From: Actinomycetes bacterium
Lineage (GTDB): Bacteria > Actinomycetota > Acidimicrobiia > Acidimicrobiales > Ilumatobacteraceae
Length of the DNA stretch: 44,901 nucleotides
Direction of reading: 5' to 3'
Assembly: GCA_025358125.1 (NCBI GenBank)
Contig: JANYKS010000031.1
Span: forward strand, 1 to 44,901
The notes under the pieces were generated by a model. The model saw only the letters and a list, made by a program, of their open reading frames with translations. It searched no databases and was not told where the DNA came from. Positions 1-8,507 of this stretch are shown here, piece by piece. Positions within the stretch are counted from its first letter, which is position 1, and each line of letters begins with the position of its first letter. The position numbers and the translations under genes were made by a program.

Positions 1-69
1 TCCATCGTGCCAGCGTTTGACCGCGATCGGAACGATGTCGTTCGCCTGATCAGTTTTTGTACGTGGCGC

Positions 70-1557
70 CTAGCCGGTGGTGGCCACTGCGGTCTCCACA
101 GTCATGGCGGGCCGCGTTTCAGCGGTGGTCGCCGGGACTTGGCCCGGTTCGACGACGATCGAGGTGACAGGATCGGTGACGGGTGGGACCGCAGGTTTGG
201 TGTCGAGCGTCGACACATCCGGCTCGGTCTGGATGTAGATGTCCTCGACTGCGATGACGGAGTAGGTGCCGCCGTCGGAGCTGTCGAAGGAATAGCCGGG
301 CATCAGCCAAATGTTGCCGTCCTGCGCCCACAACTGCTCGAGCGACGGCTTGGCGTTCGTGAGGGTCACGGTCACCGACGCATCGACGGGAGCGCAATCG
401 ACCGCTACGTCGCATTGCTGAGGCGGAGCGGCGACCATCGTGGCGCCCGTGGTGGCGATTCCCGTGTCGTCGATTCCGGTGGGGGCGCCTCCAGCGGTGC
501 CGCCTCCAGCGATGCCGCCTCCGCTGGTCCCGAGTGGGGTGGGTGGCAATGGCGGGGCCTGCGTGGTCCCCGAACCGCTCTCGATGGCGCCCTGCGCGGC
601 GGTCATCATTCCCATTTTGCCGGGCACACCCCGCATCCACACACCGTTCTGAGCGTTGAGCCGCTGAACGGCTGCCTGGACGCCGATCCGGGGGTAGTCG
701 CCGCCGCGTGTGGCGGTGGCGAGGAAACCGCTGGCCCACGTGATCGCGCCCTCGGCGCCGTACCCGACGCTTCGACTGACATTCGTTCGGATTCCGTCGA
801 GTTTGAGGTAGGCCATCACGTTGGCGCTCCACTGGTCGGCGTAGGCCTCGAGGTCGTAGGAGCCGAGGTCGAGACCTAGGGCAGCGAAGAACTCGATGGC
901 TTTGGCCTTGGCCTGTTCAGTCGTTGGCACATTGGCCGGCGGTTGCGGCTGATCGCACACCGGGAAATCGGGGGCCGTGGCTTCAGGCGCCGTCATATCG
1001 GTCTTTGTCGTAGGCGTTGCCGGGTCGATACCCGGCTCGATGCTCGGCATGGCGACGCCGGCGCACGACACCGCGACCTTGATCGACATCTGCGCCGGGC
1101 TGTAGTACCAGCTCGACATTGCGTCGCCGGTGATCGCGAGCGTTGCGCCTGAATGGTCCTGCGGACCGACCAGCCAGCCACCGCCCTGATCGGGCGCCAT
1201 CCTTTGCGCCTGACCAGCGACACCGAGCAGCTTGGCCACGGTCGAGATCTGCGCACTTGTCGGTTCGGCGCCGGGCGCAAAGAACCACGAGCCAGCCGGC
1301 GCCGTCAGATCTGCTGCGTCGCCGTCGTATTTGTAGGTGACGTTCCTCACCATCATTTTCGTGCTCGCTGGGGCATCCGCCACGCTCGCGAGGCTGGCAG
1401 TCCCCTCTCCGCCGTTACGAGCGTTGGCGCCGACGACGATCACCTTGGGCGCGATCGTGGTGGGCGCCGAGGTCTTGGCCACGCTGCCGCACGCCGACAA
1501 TCCGACGATCAGCGCGACGCAGGCAGAGATCAACTGGCGAGAACGAATTCGTGTCAT
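70..1557 (-). CDS. putative secreted lipoprotein, function unknown
   Basis: Predicted 495-aa lipoprotein; I do not recognise the family. The ATG at 1557 follows an AAGGA ribosome-binding sequence at very short spacing and gives a clean lipoprotein signal: basic start (MTRIRSRQ), hydrophobic stretch, lipobox LSAC with the lipidated Cys at residue 23. The frame stays open upstream to 1992, but that extension has no signal sequence and lies over the NUDIX gene, so I reject it. The mature part has a folded-looking region of about 300 residues, a Gly/Ala/Thr-rich linker and a Pro/Thr/Val-rich C-terminus, which is typical of actinobacterial cell-envelope proteins. It is the last gene of a same-strand group with the NUDIX gene (80 bp gap). 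Lipoprotein status is fairly certain; the role is open. Confidence 0.75.
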   Translation of the reverse strand: MTRIRSRQLISACVALIVGLSACGSVAKTSAPTTIAPKVIVVGANARNGGEGTASLASVADAPASTKMMVRNVTYKYDGDAADLTAPAGSWFFAPGAEPTSAQISTVAKLLGVAGQAQRMAPDQGGGWLVGPQDHSGATLAITGDAMSSWYYSPAQMSIKVAVSCAGVAMPSIEPGIDPATPTTKTDMTAPEATAPDFPVCDQPQPPANVPTTEQAKAKAIEFFAALGLDLGSYDLEAYADQWSANVMAYLKLDGIRTNVSRSVGYGAEGAITWASGFLATATRGGDYPRIGVQAAVQRLNAQNGVWMRGVPGKMGMMTAAQGAIESGSGTTQAPPLPPTPLGTSGGGIAGGGTAGGAPTGIDDTGIATTGATMVAAPPQQCDVAVDCAPVDASVTVTLTNAKPSLEQLWAQDGNIWLMPGYSFDSSDGGTYSVIAVEDIYIQTEPDVSTLDTKPAVPPVTDPVTSIVVEPGQVPATTAETRPAMTVETAVATTG

Positions 1558-1637
1558 GTTCCTTGGACGGTATCCGCAGCGAGATGGTTCCCGGAAAATC
1601 GGTGGCCCCGACAGAATCGCGTCTGCTGCGCCCGCCG

Positions 1638-2384
1638 TCAGGTGTGCTCGCCGCGCCAGATCGGCTCGCGGGGTGGCTCGAACATCGCGGGGACCGAACT
1701 GCCGTCGATCGCCGAAAATGCCATCGGCCCCCACCATTGCGCACCGGCAGCAGCGCGCGGTAGTCCGTCGCGCGAGAACCAGCCGACGTCGGCCGTCTCC
1801 AACGGATGGGCGCTGAGTTCGCCACCGACGGCTTTGCAGTGGAACAACAACATGTACATCGCGAACCGGGTGAAGCCCATCCGCTGGCCGTCGAGGACGG
1901 CGATCAGCTGGACCGGTTCGCACTCGATACCGGTCTCTTCGAGCACTTCTTTGACGGCGACCTCCGAGGGCGAATAGCCGGCGTCGGCCCAACCGGTCGG
2001 ATACAGCCAGATCAGGCTGTCGGAGCGCTGAACGAGCAGGATCTCACCCTTGTCGTTGCCGACGATCGCGCCGATCGCGACCTTGGGTGTGACGTAGCCG
2101 GGAACTCCCTCACCCACGCTCTCCATCCATTCCTGCACGAAGTGGTCCTGCTCGCGGCGGATCTCGAGCGCGTCGTCGGCAGCGGCCTTGATGTCCGCCG
2201 CGACGTGGAGCACTTCCTCGAAGCGCTCTCGCTCGTAGAGGCTCTGGGTGAACCCGAGCCCGGTTCTGGCAATGGCTGCGAGCGCTTCGCTCCAGCGGAC
2301 GAGATCTCTCGTGAAGTCCTGCGGTGCGGGGTCGTGCGGTGCGGGGTCGTGTGGTGCGGGGTCGTGTGGCGTGGAGTCACTCAC
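1638..2384 (-). CDS. NUDIX hydrolase with N-terminal NUDIX-associated helical domain
   Basis: A 248-aa pyrophosphohydrolase acting on a nucleoside-diphosphate-linked substrate that cannot be named from sequence. Residues about 20-90 match the helical domain that precedes some NUDIX folds (Nudix_hydro_N type). The NUDIX box runs from GWADAG to KEVLEETGI; Lys replaces the usual Arg, and Tyr stands where the first Glu of the box is expected, while the metal-binding REUxEE-like core (KEVLEE) is intact. The GTG start at 2384 has a TAGGGT -10 box 7 bases upstream, so the mRNA is probably leaderless. The N-terminus carries three copies of the pentapeptide HDPAP from a 15-bp tandem repeat. The next gene upstream ends 15 bases away and could be co-transcribed. 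Confidence 0.88.
   Translation of the reverse strand: MSDSTPHDPAPHDPAPHDPAPQDFTRDLVRWSEALAAIARTGLGFTQSLYERERFEEVLHVAADIKAAADDALEIRREQDHFVQEWMESVGEGVPGYVTPKVAIGAIVGNDKGEILLVQRSDSLIWLYPTGWADAGYSPSEVAVKEVLEETGIECEPVQLIAVLDGQRMGFTRFAMYMLLFHCKAVGGELSAHPLETADVGWFSRDGLPRAAAGAQWWGPMAFSAIDGSSVPAMFEPPREPIWRGEHT
2321..2365. repeat. 15-bp tandem repeat, three copies, inside the NUDIX gene
   Basis: Three head-to-tail 15-bp units (GCGGTGCGGGGTCGT on the + strand, the last with one or two changes) encode HDPAP repeats at the N-terminus of the NUDIX protein. The unit is a multiple of three, so copy-number change keeps the frame. Seen directly in sequence. Confidence 0.9.
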
Positions 2385-2391
2385 GAATTCG

Positions 2392-2397
2392 ACCCTA
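2392..2397 (-). promoter_or_regulatory. -10 box of the leaderless NUDIX gene
   Basis: TAGGGT on the minus strand, 7 bases before the GTG start at 2384. This spacing puts transcription start on the start codon. Confidence 0.5.
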
Positions 2398-2399
2398 GC

Positions 2400-2849
2400 T
2401 CAGCGTCCGTCGGATCGCCTCCGGTCAAGCACGGTCTTGGCCTTCCACGCACCCCAGATCAGCCCCGGCTCCTGCAACGATTGATCGACGTCCGCCCACG
2501 TTGCCGGGCTGAGACCGTAGTGATCGTTCGGGAACGCGTGGCGGGCGAAGTCGTCGCGCCGAACCGGTCGAATCGCGTGTCGTTCGAGCAGGTCGGTCGG
2601 GTATCGGATCGCGCCGCGCAGGATGCTCAACGGATTCGTCCGCTGCTCATCGACATCGGTCGCCAACAGGGTCATGAGTGCCTCGATCACGCGTGGTGCG
2701 GCGTCGATCGCCATCGCCGCGGCCTCCGTTGCGAGTTCGGGAGTGCAGCCACCGGTCTGTCGTCGCGACGTATCAACGACGCAGTGGGTCAACCACGCCG
2801 GGACGACCGCCGCGACGGCGTCGGCCAACTGCTGCACGTAGGCGTCCAT
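2400..2849 (-). CDS. conserved-looking hypothetical protein
   Basis: A 149-aa protein of unrecognised family. I chose the ATG at 2849 (MDAYVQQLADAV); the frame is open to 2903 but the extra residues look non-coding. The first half is Ala-rich and helical, with Cys and His residues (THCVVDTSRR, TGGC). The C-terminal half carries aromatic segments (FPNDHYGLSP, PGLIWGAWKAK) that look like a conserved family signature. There is no signal peptide or membrane segment, so it is probably cytosolic. It precedes the NUDIX gene on the same strand and is divergent from the solute-binding protein gene at 2912, with only 62 bp between the starts. No function can be assigned. Confidence 0.65.
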   Translation of the reverse strand: MDAYVQQLADAVAAVVPAWLTHCVVDTSRRQTGGCTPELATEAAAMAIDAAPRVIEALMTLLATDVDEQRTNPLSILRGAIRYPTDLLERHAIRPVRRDDFARHAFPNDHYGLSPATWADVDQSLQEPGLIWGAWKAKTVLDRRRSDGR

Positions 2850-2898
2850 CCCAGCATCTTCACATCCACCTGTGCTGCGCCCAACAGCGCGCGCCCCG

Positions 2899-2904
2899 TA
2901 CACT
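2899..2904 (+). promoter_or_regulatory. -10 box of the leaderless solute-binding protein gene
   Basis: TACACT lies 7 bases before the GTG at 2912. No Shine-Dalgarno is visible, in line with a leaderless transcript. Confidence 0.5.
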
Positions 2905-2911
2905 CGGCGCA

Positions 2912-4204
2912 GTGACGAGCAAGACCGGTGGGCGCAGGTGTGCGATCGGCGTCGCAGCGGCGAGTCTGCAGCTGATCAGCTGCACCTCGAACGGCCCGGC
3001 ATCCACACCTGCCACCACCGAACCCGCCGCCACGACGGTCGCACCACGCGTCGACGACGGGGTGTTGCGGATCGGCGTCTTGATGCCCGCGAGCGGGGCG
3101 GGCGCCTCGATCGGCCAGTCTGCTCGCGCCGGAATTCGCGTCGCGGTCAACCTCGTCAATGCGGCCGGTGGCGTCAACGGCGCACCCGTCCAACTGTTCA
3201 TTCGCGATGAGGGTTCTGACGCCGTGACTGCGGCGGTCAGCCTGCAGCAGCTCATCGACGCGAAGGTCGATGCAATCATCGGTCCAGCTTCGTCGAACAC
3301 AGCCGTCGCACTCGCGCCCACCATCGTCGCGGCCGGGGTGGCCGCCTGCTCACCGAGCGCTTCGGCGCTCGCGCTCGACGACTTCCCGGACAATCACCTG
3401 TTGTTCCGCACGATCGCGTCCGACAGCCTGCAAGCCGAGGCGATGGCGAAGGTGATCGAACAGACCGGGGAGACAAGAGCGGCGATCGTCTACGTGGACG
3501 ACGGCTACGGACGCCCGTTCGAGCAACATCTGACGGCGGCGTTGAAGCGACGCGGGATCGCGGTCTCGGATTCGGTCGGATTCGCGATTTCCGACAACGA
3601 CTTCGCTACGGATGCCGGCCGACTCGTCAATCCCGACAATGGGGCAATTGCGATCATCGGCGATCCTGACGCCGGCTCACGGATGCTGGCAGCGCTCGCG
3701 GAGGCAATCGGGTCATCACCGCGGGAGATTGTGGTCAACGACGCCCTTCGTCGTCCGTGGTCGATCAGCTTGCTCGGGTCCGTCAACGCGCAGCTGCGGC
3801 GGCGAGTCGTTGGCGTCTCGCCATCTGTGCGCACCGAGGACCCGGTACTTCTCGCCGCCGTTGCCGCCGAGGACCCGACGGCAACCGGTCTCTTCGCGAC
3901 GCAGGCCTATGACTGCGCCAACCTTTTCATGCTCGCCGCGCAGCAGGGTGGGTCGTCTGAGGCGGATGTCATCGCGTCGTTGATGGTGGGAGTCAGCACC
4001 GGCGGTTCTGCGTGTGCAACGTTCGCCGATTGTCGTTCGTTGCTCGACGCGGGCCGCAACATCAACTACGACGGTCCAGGCGGGCTGGTCGAACTCGGCG
4101 CCTCCGGAGATCCCGAGGTCGCTCAATTCGATCAGTTCAGCTTCGACGACGGTGGCCGCGATGTGACGACGAACACGATCACGGTCTCCTACACCGGCGC
4201 GTGA
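2912..4204 (+). CDS. ABC-type branched-chain amino acid-like solute-binding lipoprotein
   Basis: A 430-aa extracytoplasmic binding protein of the periplasmic-binding-protein type I fold (LivJ/Peripla_BP_6 family). The GTG at 2912 gives a lipoprotein signal with lipobox LISC (Cys24), followed by a Ser/Thr/Ala linker. The mature domain starts at about residue 48 (DGVLRIGVLMPASGAG, then GQSARAGIRVAVNLVN), shows the family's hallmark IIGPASSNTAVALAP and continues through the usual two-lobed pattern (AIVYVDDGYGRPF, ATGLFATQAYDCANL). It would capture an amino acid, amide or similar small ligand for an ABC importer. No permease or ATPase gene is adjacent, so it is an orphan component. It ends 12 bp from the convergent hemQ gene. 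Confidence 0.85.
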   Translation: MTSKTGGRRCAIGVAAASLQLISCTSNGPASTPATTEPAATTVAPRVDDGVLRIGVLMPASGAGASIGQSARAGIRVAVNLVNAAGGVNGAPVQLFIRDEGSDAVTAAVSLQQLIDAKVDAIIGPASSNTAVALAPTIVAAGVAACSPSASALALDDFPDNHLLFRTIASDSLQAEAMAKVIEQTGETRAAIVYVDDGYGRPFEQHLTAALKRRGIAVSDSVGFAISDNDFATDAGRLVNPDNGAIAIIGDPDAGSRMLAALAEAIGSSPREIVVNDALRRPWSISLLGSVNAQLRRRVVGVSPSVRTEDPVLLAAVAAEDPTATGLFATQAYDCANLFMLAAQQGGSSEADVIASLMVGVSTGGSACATFADCRSLLDAGRNINYDGPGGLVELGASGDPEVAQFDQFSFDDGGRDVTTNTITVSYTGA

Positions 4205-4216
4205 GGTTGCGCTGCC

Positions 4217-4897
4217 CTACGGCGTGAAGAGTTGTTCGACCGGAGTGATCATGCCGACATAGAACGTGCCGAAGTCGGCGTAGATCGCGGACGCGCGGTC
4301 GAAACGCATCGTGTAGACGACATCTTTGAGGTCGTCGGTGTGATTCCCGAAGAGCGTGACCCCCCACTCGTAGTCGTCGAGACCGGTGGAGCCGGTGATC
4401 AACTGCACGACCCGCCCGGCGAATGTGCGGCCACTCTTGCCGTGCTCGAGCATCTGTGTGAGCCGCTCGTCGTAGGGCAGGGTGAACCAGTTGGCGCCCA
4501 GCTCACGCCGCTTCGACATCGGGTAGAAGCAGAATGCACGCTTGTCCTGCGGTGGCAACACAGGGAACAGCCGGGACTGCAACATTTCGGCAGGCATGCC
4601 CTTCGCGTATTCGCTGACCTCGGTGATTGACACGTAGCTGGCGGAGATCCGCAGGCCGCTTGCCTGAAGGGCAACCTGCAGCCGGTGCAGGACTCGCATG
4701 TCGGGGTGGAGCGCCATCACGGCAACGTCACATTTGTGTCCGAGCATCGCGGCGGTGATCACCTGTGCGCCGTCGGCCTCGGCTGCCTTGGCGGCCGTGG
4801 TGATGGCCTCGCTGTCGAGTCGGTCGGTGATATGACAGAACAGGTGAAGGACCGAGAGGCCGGTGCTCGGGACGACGGGGTCGGATTGGCTACTCAT
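4217..4897 (-). CDS. hemQ: coproheme decarboxylase (HemQ/ChdC, chlorite dismutase family)
   Basis: A 226-aa protein that should convert iron-coproporphyrin III to heme b, the last step of the coproporphyrin-dependent pathway used by actinobacteria and firmicutes. The length is typical of actinobacterial HemQ. The segment FYPMSKRR (residues 124-131) holds the Tyr that forms the reactive radical in this family (Tyr125 here), and EHGKSGRTFAGRV supplies the proximal His ligand (His152). TGLDDYEWGVTLF is also characteristic. The ATG at 4897 overlaps the fdhD stop codon (ATGA), so the two genes are translationally coupled. A true chlorite dismutase is unlikely, because the YPMSKRR segment marks the HemQ branch. 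Confidence 0.9.
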   Translation of the reverse strand: MSSQSDPVVPSTGLSVLHLFCHITDRLDSEAITTAAKAAEADGAQVITAAMLGHKCDVAVMALHPDMRVLHRLQVALQASGLRISASYVSITEVSEYAKGMPAEMLQSRLFPVLPPQDKRAFCFYPMSKRRELGANWFTLPYDERLTQMLEHGKSGRTFAGRVVQLITGSTGLDDYEWGVTLFGNHTDDLKDVVYTMRFDRASAIYADFGTFYVGMITPVEQLFTP

Positions 4898-5751
4898 GAG
4901 TGCTCGCTCTCGGCGGTGCTGAGGAGCGCAGTGCGCTCGTTGGGGAGTCGTTCGGGTGCATAGACGTTGAGCCGGTCGTTGCGGACGAACCCGGCCAGCA
5001 TCAAGTTGGCGCGTCGCGCCGTTTGCACGGCCAACGACGTCGGTGCGCTGACGCTGAGCAGCAGCCCGAAGCCGGCCGCCCATGCCTTTTGGACCATCTC
5101 GAAGCTGGCCCTGCCGCTGACGAACAGCCCGAACTCTCGGGCGGGGAGTTGCCCGTCGAGCAGCAGCCGCCCGACGACCTTGTCGACCGCGATGTGGCGC
5201 CCGACGTCTTCCCGGGTGACGATGATGTTGCCATCGGCATCGAACGCCGCCGCGCCGTGGACCGCTCCGGTGCTCGTGAACAGTCCCTGGCCGGCGAGGA
5301 CCCGGGTGCACAGCTCCGGAAACGAATCGATGTCGAACCGGGCGACGTGTGAGGGATCGAGAGGTGCCAGCCGTTCGCAGAGCGTGTCGATGCTGTCGCT
5401 ACCGCACAGCCCGCAGCTGCTGGACGTCAATCCGAGCCGGGGAGTGAACGCCGGAGCCGCCCCGGCCGTCTCCACGGTGACCACGTTGAATTCGCTGGCG
5501 ACGGCAGGGCCGTCGGCGCAATAGCGCACACCGGTCACCGGCGCGTCCCCGAGCACGCCTTCGGTGTGGCAGAACCCGACCGCTAGTTCGTAGTCGTGCC
5601 CGGGCGTTCGCATCGTCGTCGTGACGAGCTCGCCGTTCAGCTGGATGGACATCGGTTCTTCGACGATGAGTTCGTCGGGTTGCCGTTGCCGGCCCGAGTC
5701 GCCGACGGTCACACGAGTGACAAGCATGGTTTCGGTGCGGCGACGGGCCAT
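4894..5751 (-). CDS. fdhD: formate dehydrogenase accessory sulfurtransferase FdhD
   Basis: A 285-aa cytosolic protein that transfers sulfur to the bis-MGD molybdenum cofactor to activate formate dehydrogenase. The CxxC pair used for sulfur relay is present (SSCGLCGSDS; Cys113 and Cys116). Other family segments are VEEPMSIQLNG, ELAVGFCHTEG, TGAVHGAAAFD and REDVGRHIAVDKV. The ATG at 5751 has a TAGCCT hexamer 9 bases upstream, so the leader is very short or absent. No formate dehydrogenase gene is in the window. Its partner in the transcript is hemQ (4-bp overlap), an unexpected pairing of molybdenum-enzyme maturation with heme synthesis. Full length and confidently assigned. Confidence 0.95.
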   Translation of the reverse strand: MARRRTETMLVTRVTVGDSGRQRQPDELIVEEPMSIQLNGELVTTTMRTPGHDYELAVGFCHTEGVLGDAPVTGVRYCADGPAVASEFNVVTVETAGAAPAFTPRLGLTSSSCGLCGSDSIDTLCERLAPLDPSHVARFDIDSFPELCTRVLAGQGLFTSTGAVHGAAAFDADGNIIVTREDVGRHIAVDKVVGRLLLDGQLPAREFGLFVSGRASFEMVQKAWAAGFGLLLSVSAPTSLAVQTARRANLMLAGFVRNDRLNVYAPERLPNERTALLSTAESEHS

Positions 5752-5760
5752 CGCTGTTGG

Positions 5761-5766
5761 AGGCTA
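5761..5766 (-). promoter_or_regulatory. probable -10 box of fdhD-hemQ
   Basis: TAGCCT on the minus strand, 9 bases before the fdhD ATG. It is slightly farther out than the 6-8 bases seen elsewhere in the window. Confidence 0.35.
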
Positions 5767-5825
5767 CCGACTGCGCGTAGCGTATGGACGCTGCGCGAGC
5801 CGGCAGCCGCGACGAGGGAGGCCCC

Positions 5826-6665
5826 ATGCAGAACAATGCACGAATTTTTGGCGCAGAAGCGCTCGGAACCGCAGTGTTGATGATGGGCGGGCCGGGCGCC
5901 GCGGTGCTGATGCCGGCCGGACCCGCAAAGCTGTTGGCGGTCTCGCTGGCCTTCGGTTTCTCGTTGCTGATCATGATGTACGTGATCGGGCCGGTCAGCG
6001 GCTGCCACATCAATCCCGCTGTCACGCTCGGTATGTGGCTGGCCCGCAAGGTCAACGGCGCGCACGCGTTCTTCGCCGTGCTCGGCCAGATCCTCGGTGC
6101 AGCGATCGGCGGCTTCATCATCTGGGGAATCGCGAGAGGTGTGCCCAGTTTCGAGCGCGGGAGTTTCGCTTCGAACGGTTTCAAGGAGCACTCTCCCGGC
6201 GGCTACGGACTCGGTTCGGCGATCCTCGTCGAGGTGCTCTTCACCGCGGTTTTCGTCCTCGTGTTCTTGTTCACGACGACGCGCAAGTTCAGCATCGGCT
6301 TCGGTGGTCTCGTCACCGGCCTGACCCTCGCCATGATCCATCTGGTCACGATCCCGGTCGACAACACCTCGGTCAACCCGGCGCGCAGCTTCGGCACCGC
6401 GATCTTCGCCGACTCGAGCAGCTCGGCCCTCGAGCAACTGTGGGCATTCATCGTGTTCCCCCTGCTCGGCGCGGCGCTCGGAGTTTTCCTGTGGCTGATG
6501 ATCGACGACTCGCGGCTCGAGGACACTTTGCTCGATGCAGCGCCGTTGCGCGCCGTTCGTGACGTGGCCGATCACGCGATCGACACCGCCGTCGACACGG
6601 CGACGGGCCTGCCCGGAGAGGACGACCCCGGCAGCGGCGAGACCGAACCCTACGACCGCGGCTGA
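5826..6665 (+). CDS. aquaporin (AqpZ-like water channel)
   Basis: A 279-aa MIP-family channel in the inner membrane, with six membrane segments. Both NPA loops are present: GCHINPAVTLG in the first half and TSVNPARSFG in the second. The selectivity filter can be read from aligned positions: Phe in the AFGFSLL helix, His in AMIHLVTIP, Thr in DNTSVNPAR and the Arg of the second NPAR. This is the water-specific AqpZ pattern rather than a glycerol facilitator. I chose the ATG at 5826 because GAGGGAGG lies five bases upstream. Beyond the last helix is an unusual acidic tail of about 50 residues (DSRLEDTLLD to the end) that could have a regulatory role. It is divergent from fdhD. Confidence 0.92.
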   Translation: MQNNARIFGAEALGTAVLMMGGPGAAVLMPAGPAKLLAVSLAFGFSLLIMMYVIGPVSGCHINPAVTLGMWLARKVNGAHAFFAVLGQILGAAIGGFIIWGIARGVPSFERGSFASNGFKEHSPGGYGLGSAILVEVLFTAVFVLVFLFTTTRKFSIGFGGLVTGLTLAMIHLVTIPVDNTSVNPARSFGTAIFADSSSSALEQLWAFIVFPLLGAALGVFLWLMIDDSRLEDTLLDAAPLRAVRDVADHAIDTAVDTATGLPGEDDPGSGETEPYDRG

Positions 6666-6686
6666 CCGCGCCGGCCGGTCCGCGGG

Positions 6687-6692
6687 TAACCT
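6687..6692 (+). promoter_or_regulatory. -10 box of the leaderless cyclophilin gene
   Basis: TAACCT, 7 bases before the ATG at 6700; no ribosome-binding sequence is present. Confidence 0.5.
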
Positions 6693-6699
6693 GCACCGC

Positions 6700-7254
6700 A
6701 TGCCGACCGCATTCCCAGCCTTTGATGGCTCCGCGCCAAAGTCCCAGAAGTTCAGCGAAGCGCCCGAGATGGGCATCGACATCTCGAAGCGGTACACCGC
6801 GACGATCGACATCTCGCTCGGCGCCGTCGTCGTCGCACTCGACGCGATCAACGCGCCGACAACGGTGAACAACTTCGTGTTCCTCGCGCTGCACCACTAC
6901 TACGACGGCGTCATCTTCCACCGCATCATCAACGGCTTCATGTGCCAGGGCGGCGACCCCACCGGCACCGGTACGGGCGGCCCCGGTTACAAGTTCAAAG
7001 ACGAGCCGGTCAAGCAGCGCTATCAGGTCGGTTCCGTTGCAATGGCCAACGCCGGTCCGAACACCAACGGCAGCCAGTTCTTCCTCATCAGCGGGTCGAG
7101 CGGTGTCGGGCTCCCCCCGCAGTACAACCACTTCGGTCAGATCGTGAAAGGCCTCGACGTGCTCGAAGCGATGCACAACGTCAAGACATCGCGCGGCGAC
7201 CGACCAGTCGAAGACGTCGTCATCAACTCGGTCAGCATCGCTGTCTCCGAGTAA
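6700..7254 (+). CDS. cyclophilin-type peptidyl-prolyl cis-trans isomerase
   Basis: A 184-aa cytosolic enzyme that speeds proline isomerisation during protein folding. The cyclophilin core is complete: FHRIINGFMCQGGDPTG carries the catalytic Arg, followed by VAMANAGPNTNGSQFFL and the closing HFGQIVKGLDVLEAM. There is no signal peptide. The ATG at 6700 is preceded 7 bases upstream by TAACCT, which points to a leaderless start; the longer open frame upstream overlaps the aquaporin gene in another frame and is not credible. The next gene (YcaQ-like) starts 8 bases after the stop and is probably in the same transcript. Confidence 0.94.
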   Translation: MPTAFPAFDGSAPKSQKFSEAPEMGIDISKRYTATIDISLGAVVVALDAINAPTTVNNFVFLALHHYYDGVIFHRIINGFMCQGGDPTGTGTGGPGYKFKDEPVKQRYQVGSVAMANAGPNTNGSQFFLISGSSGVGLPPQYNHFGQIVKGLDVLEAMHNVKTSRGDRPVEDVVINSVSIAVSE

Positions 7255-7262
7255 CAGCGCCC

Positions 7263-8450
7263 GTGGCGTCGGCGGACATCTCCGCGAACGAGGCGCGCCG
7301 GATCGCCCTCGCCGCCCAGGGATTTGCTGATCCGCGGCCGACGGGCAAGATCGATCGCCGGCACCTGCGCAAGGTGCTCGCTCAGATCGGCCTGATCCAG
7401 ATCGATTCCGTCAACGTGCTCGTGCGCAGCCAGGAGCTGCCACTTTTCGCGAGGCTTGGGCCGCATCCACGCAACCTGATCAGTGACGCGACGGCGGACG
7501 GCGAGCTGTTCGAGTACTGGGTCCACGAGGCGAGCCATGTGCCGACCGAGCACTATCACCTCCACCGCTGGCGGATGGAGAGCGAGCACAAATGGGGCGA
7601 GGTCCGGCGGCTGTTGCAACGCCGTCCGGAATACCTCGGCGAAGTCCTCGCCCGGATCGACGCCAACGGCCCGGTCACGTCGGGCGAGTTCAATTCCCGC
7701 GTCGGTCCGAAGGGCACCTGGTGGGACTGGGACGACGCCAAGATCGCCCTGGAGCATCTGTTCTGGTCCGGCAAGGTCGCCGGTCGCCGCCGCCCGAACG
7801 ACTTCGCCCGGCTGTACGAGCTGTCGGAACGGTGGATCCCCGAGCACGCACTGCAACGTCCTGCTCCGACCGAACGTGAGGCCCGCAAGGAACTGCTGGT
7901 GCTCGCTGCCAAGCATCACGGGATCGCCACGTTCTCGGACCTGAGCGACTACCACCGCCAGAAGAACCCGATCGCACGGCCGTTGATGGCCGAACTCGTC
8001 GAGGACGCCCGGCTGATCCCGGTGACCGTCGAGGGCTGGAAGCAGCAGGCCTACCTCGATCCGGGTGCACGCCGTCCGCGACGCGTCAACGCGCGTACGC
8101 TGCTGAGTCCGTTCGATTCACTGATCTTCAATCGCGAGCGCACCGAACGGGTATTCGGGTTCCGCTACCGGATCGAGATCTACGTCCCCCAGCCGAAACG
8201 GATCTACGGCTACTACGTGCTTCCGTTCCTCCTCGGTGATGAGCTCGTCGGTCGGCTCGACCTCAAGGCCGATCGCCACAACGCCACGCTGCTCGTGCAA
8301 GGCGCCTACGCAGAACCCGGTGTGCCGGAAGGGATCATCGTTGCCGAACTCGCCGAGGAACTGCAACTGATGGCCGGCTGGCTCGGTCTTGATCGGGTGA
8401 GGGTGATGCCACGCGGCGGCCTCGCGGCGGCGCTGTCGAAAGCGTTCTGA
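7263..8450 (+). CDS. winged-helix DNA glycosylase of the YcaQ/AlkX (HTH_42) family
   Basis: A 395-aa protein of the family that includes E. coli YcaQ (AlkX), which unhooks interstrand DNA crosslinks, and Streptomyces AlkZ (azinomycin self-resistance). The catalytic QxD/QxQ motif is QID at residues 46-48 (LIQIDSVNVLVRSQE), the YcaQ-type form. Other family segments are EYWVHEASHVP, KGTWWDWDDAKIALEHLFWSGKV and the C-terminal LLSPFDSLIFNRERTERVFGFRYRIEIYVP. The GTG at 7263 starts the conserved N-terminus (ANEARRIALAAQGF). It lies 8 bases after the cyclophilin stop. Full length, with no sign of decay. Confidence 0.9.
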   Translation: MASADISANEARRIALAAQGFADPRPTGKIDRRHLRKVLAQIGLIQIDSVNVLVRSQELPLFARLGPHPRNLISDATADGELFEYWVHEASHVPTEHYHLHRWRMESEHKWGEVRRLLQRRPEYLGEVLARIDANGPVTSGEFNSRVGPKGTWWDWDDAKIALEHLFWSGKVAGRRRPNDFARLYELSERWIPEHALQRPAPTEREARKELLVLAAKHHGIATFSDLSDYHRQKNPIARPLMAELVEDARLIPVTVEGWKQQAYLDPGARRPRRVNARTLLSPFDSLIFNRERTERVFGFRYRIEIYVPQPKRIYGYYVLPFLLGDELVGRLDLKADRHNATLLVQGAYAEPGVPEGIIVAELAEELQLMAGWLGLDRVRVMPRGGLAAALSKAF

Positions 8451-8493
8451 TGCCGGCCGCCGGCAATGCCCACTCGCCGTACGGGCGGGTCGG

Positions 8494-8499
8494 TACCAT
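8494..8499 (+). promoter_or_regulatory. -10 box of the leaderless AI-2E transporter gene
   Basis: TACCAT, 8 bases before the ATG at 8508. Confidence 0.4.
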
Positions 8500-8507
8500 C
8501 TCAAACG

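Noticed and set aside
7..879. Long + strand open frame opposite the first lipoprotein gene
   Set aside because: It is antisense to a gene with a clear lipoprotein signal; the translation is Arg/Gly/His-rich and has no recognisable domain. Such frames are common in high-GC DNA.
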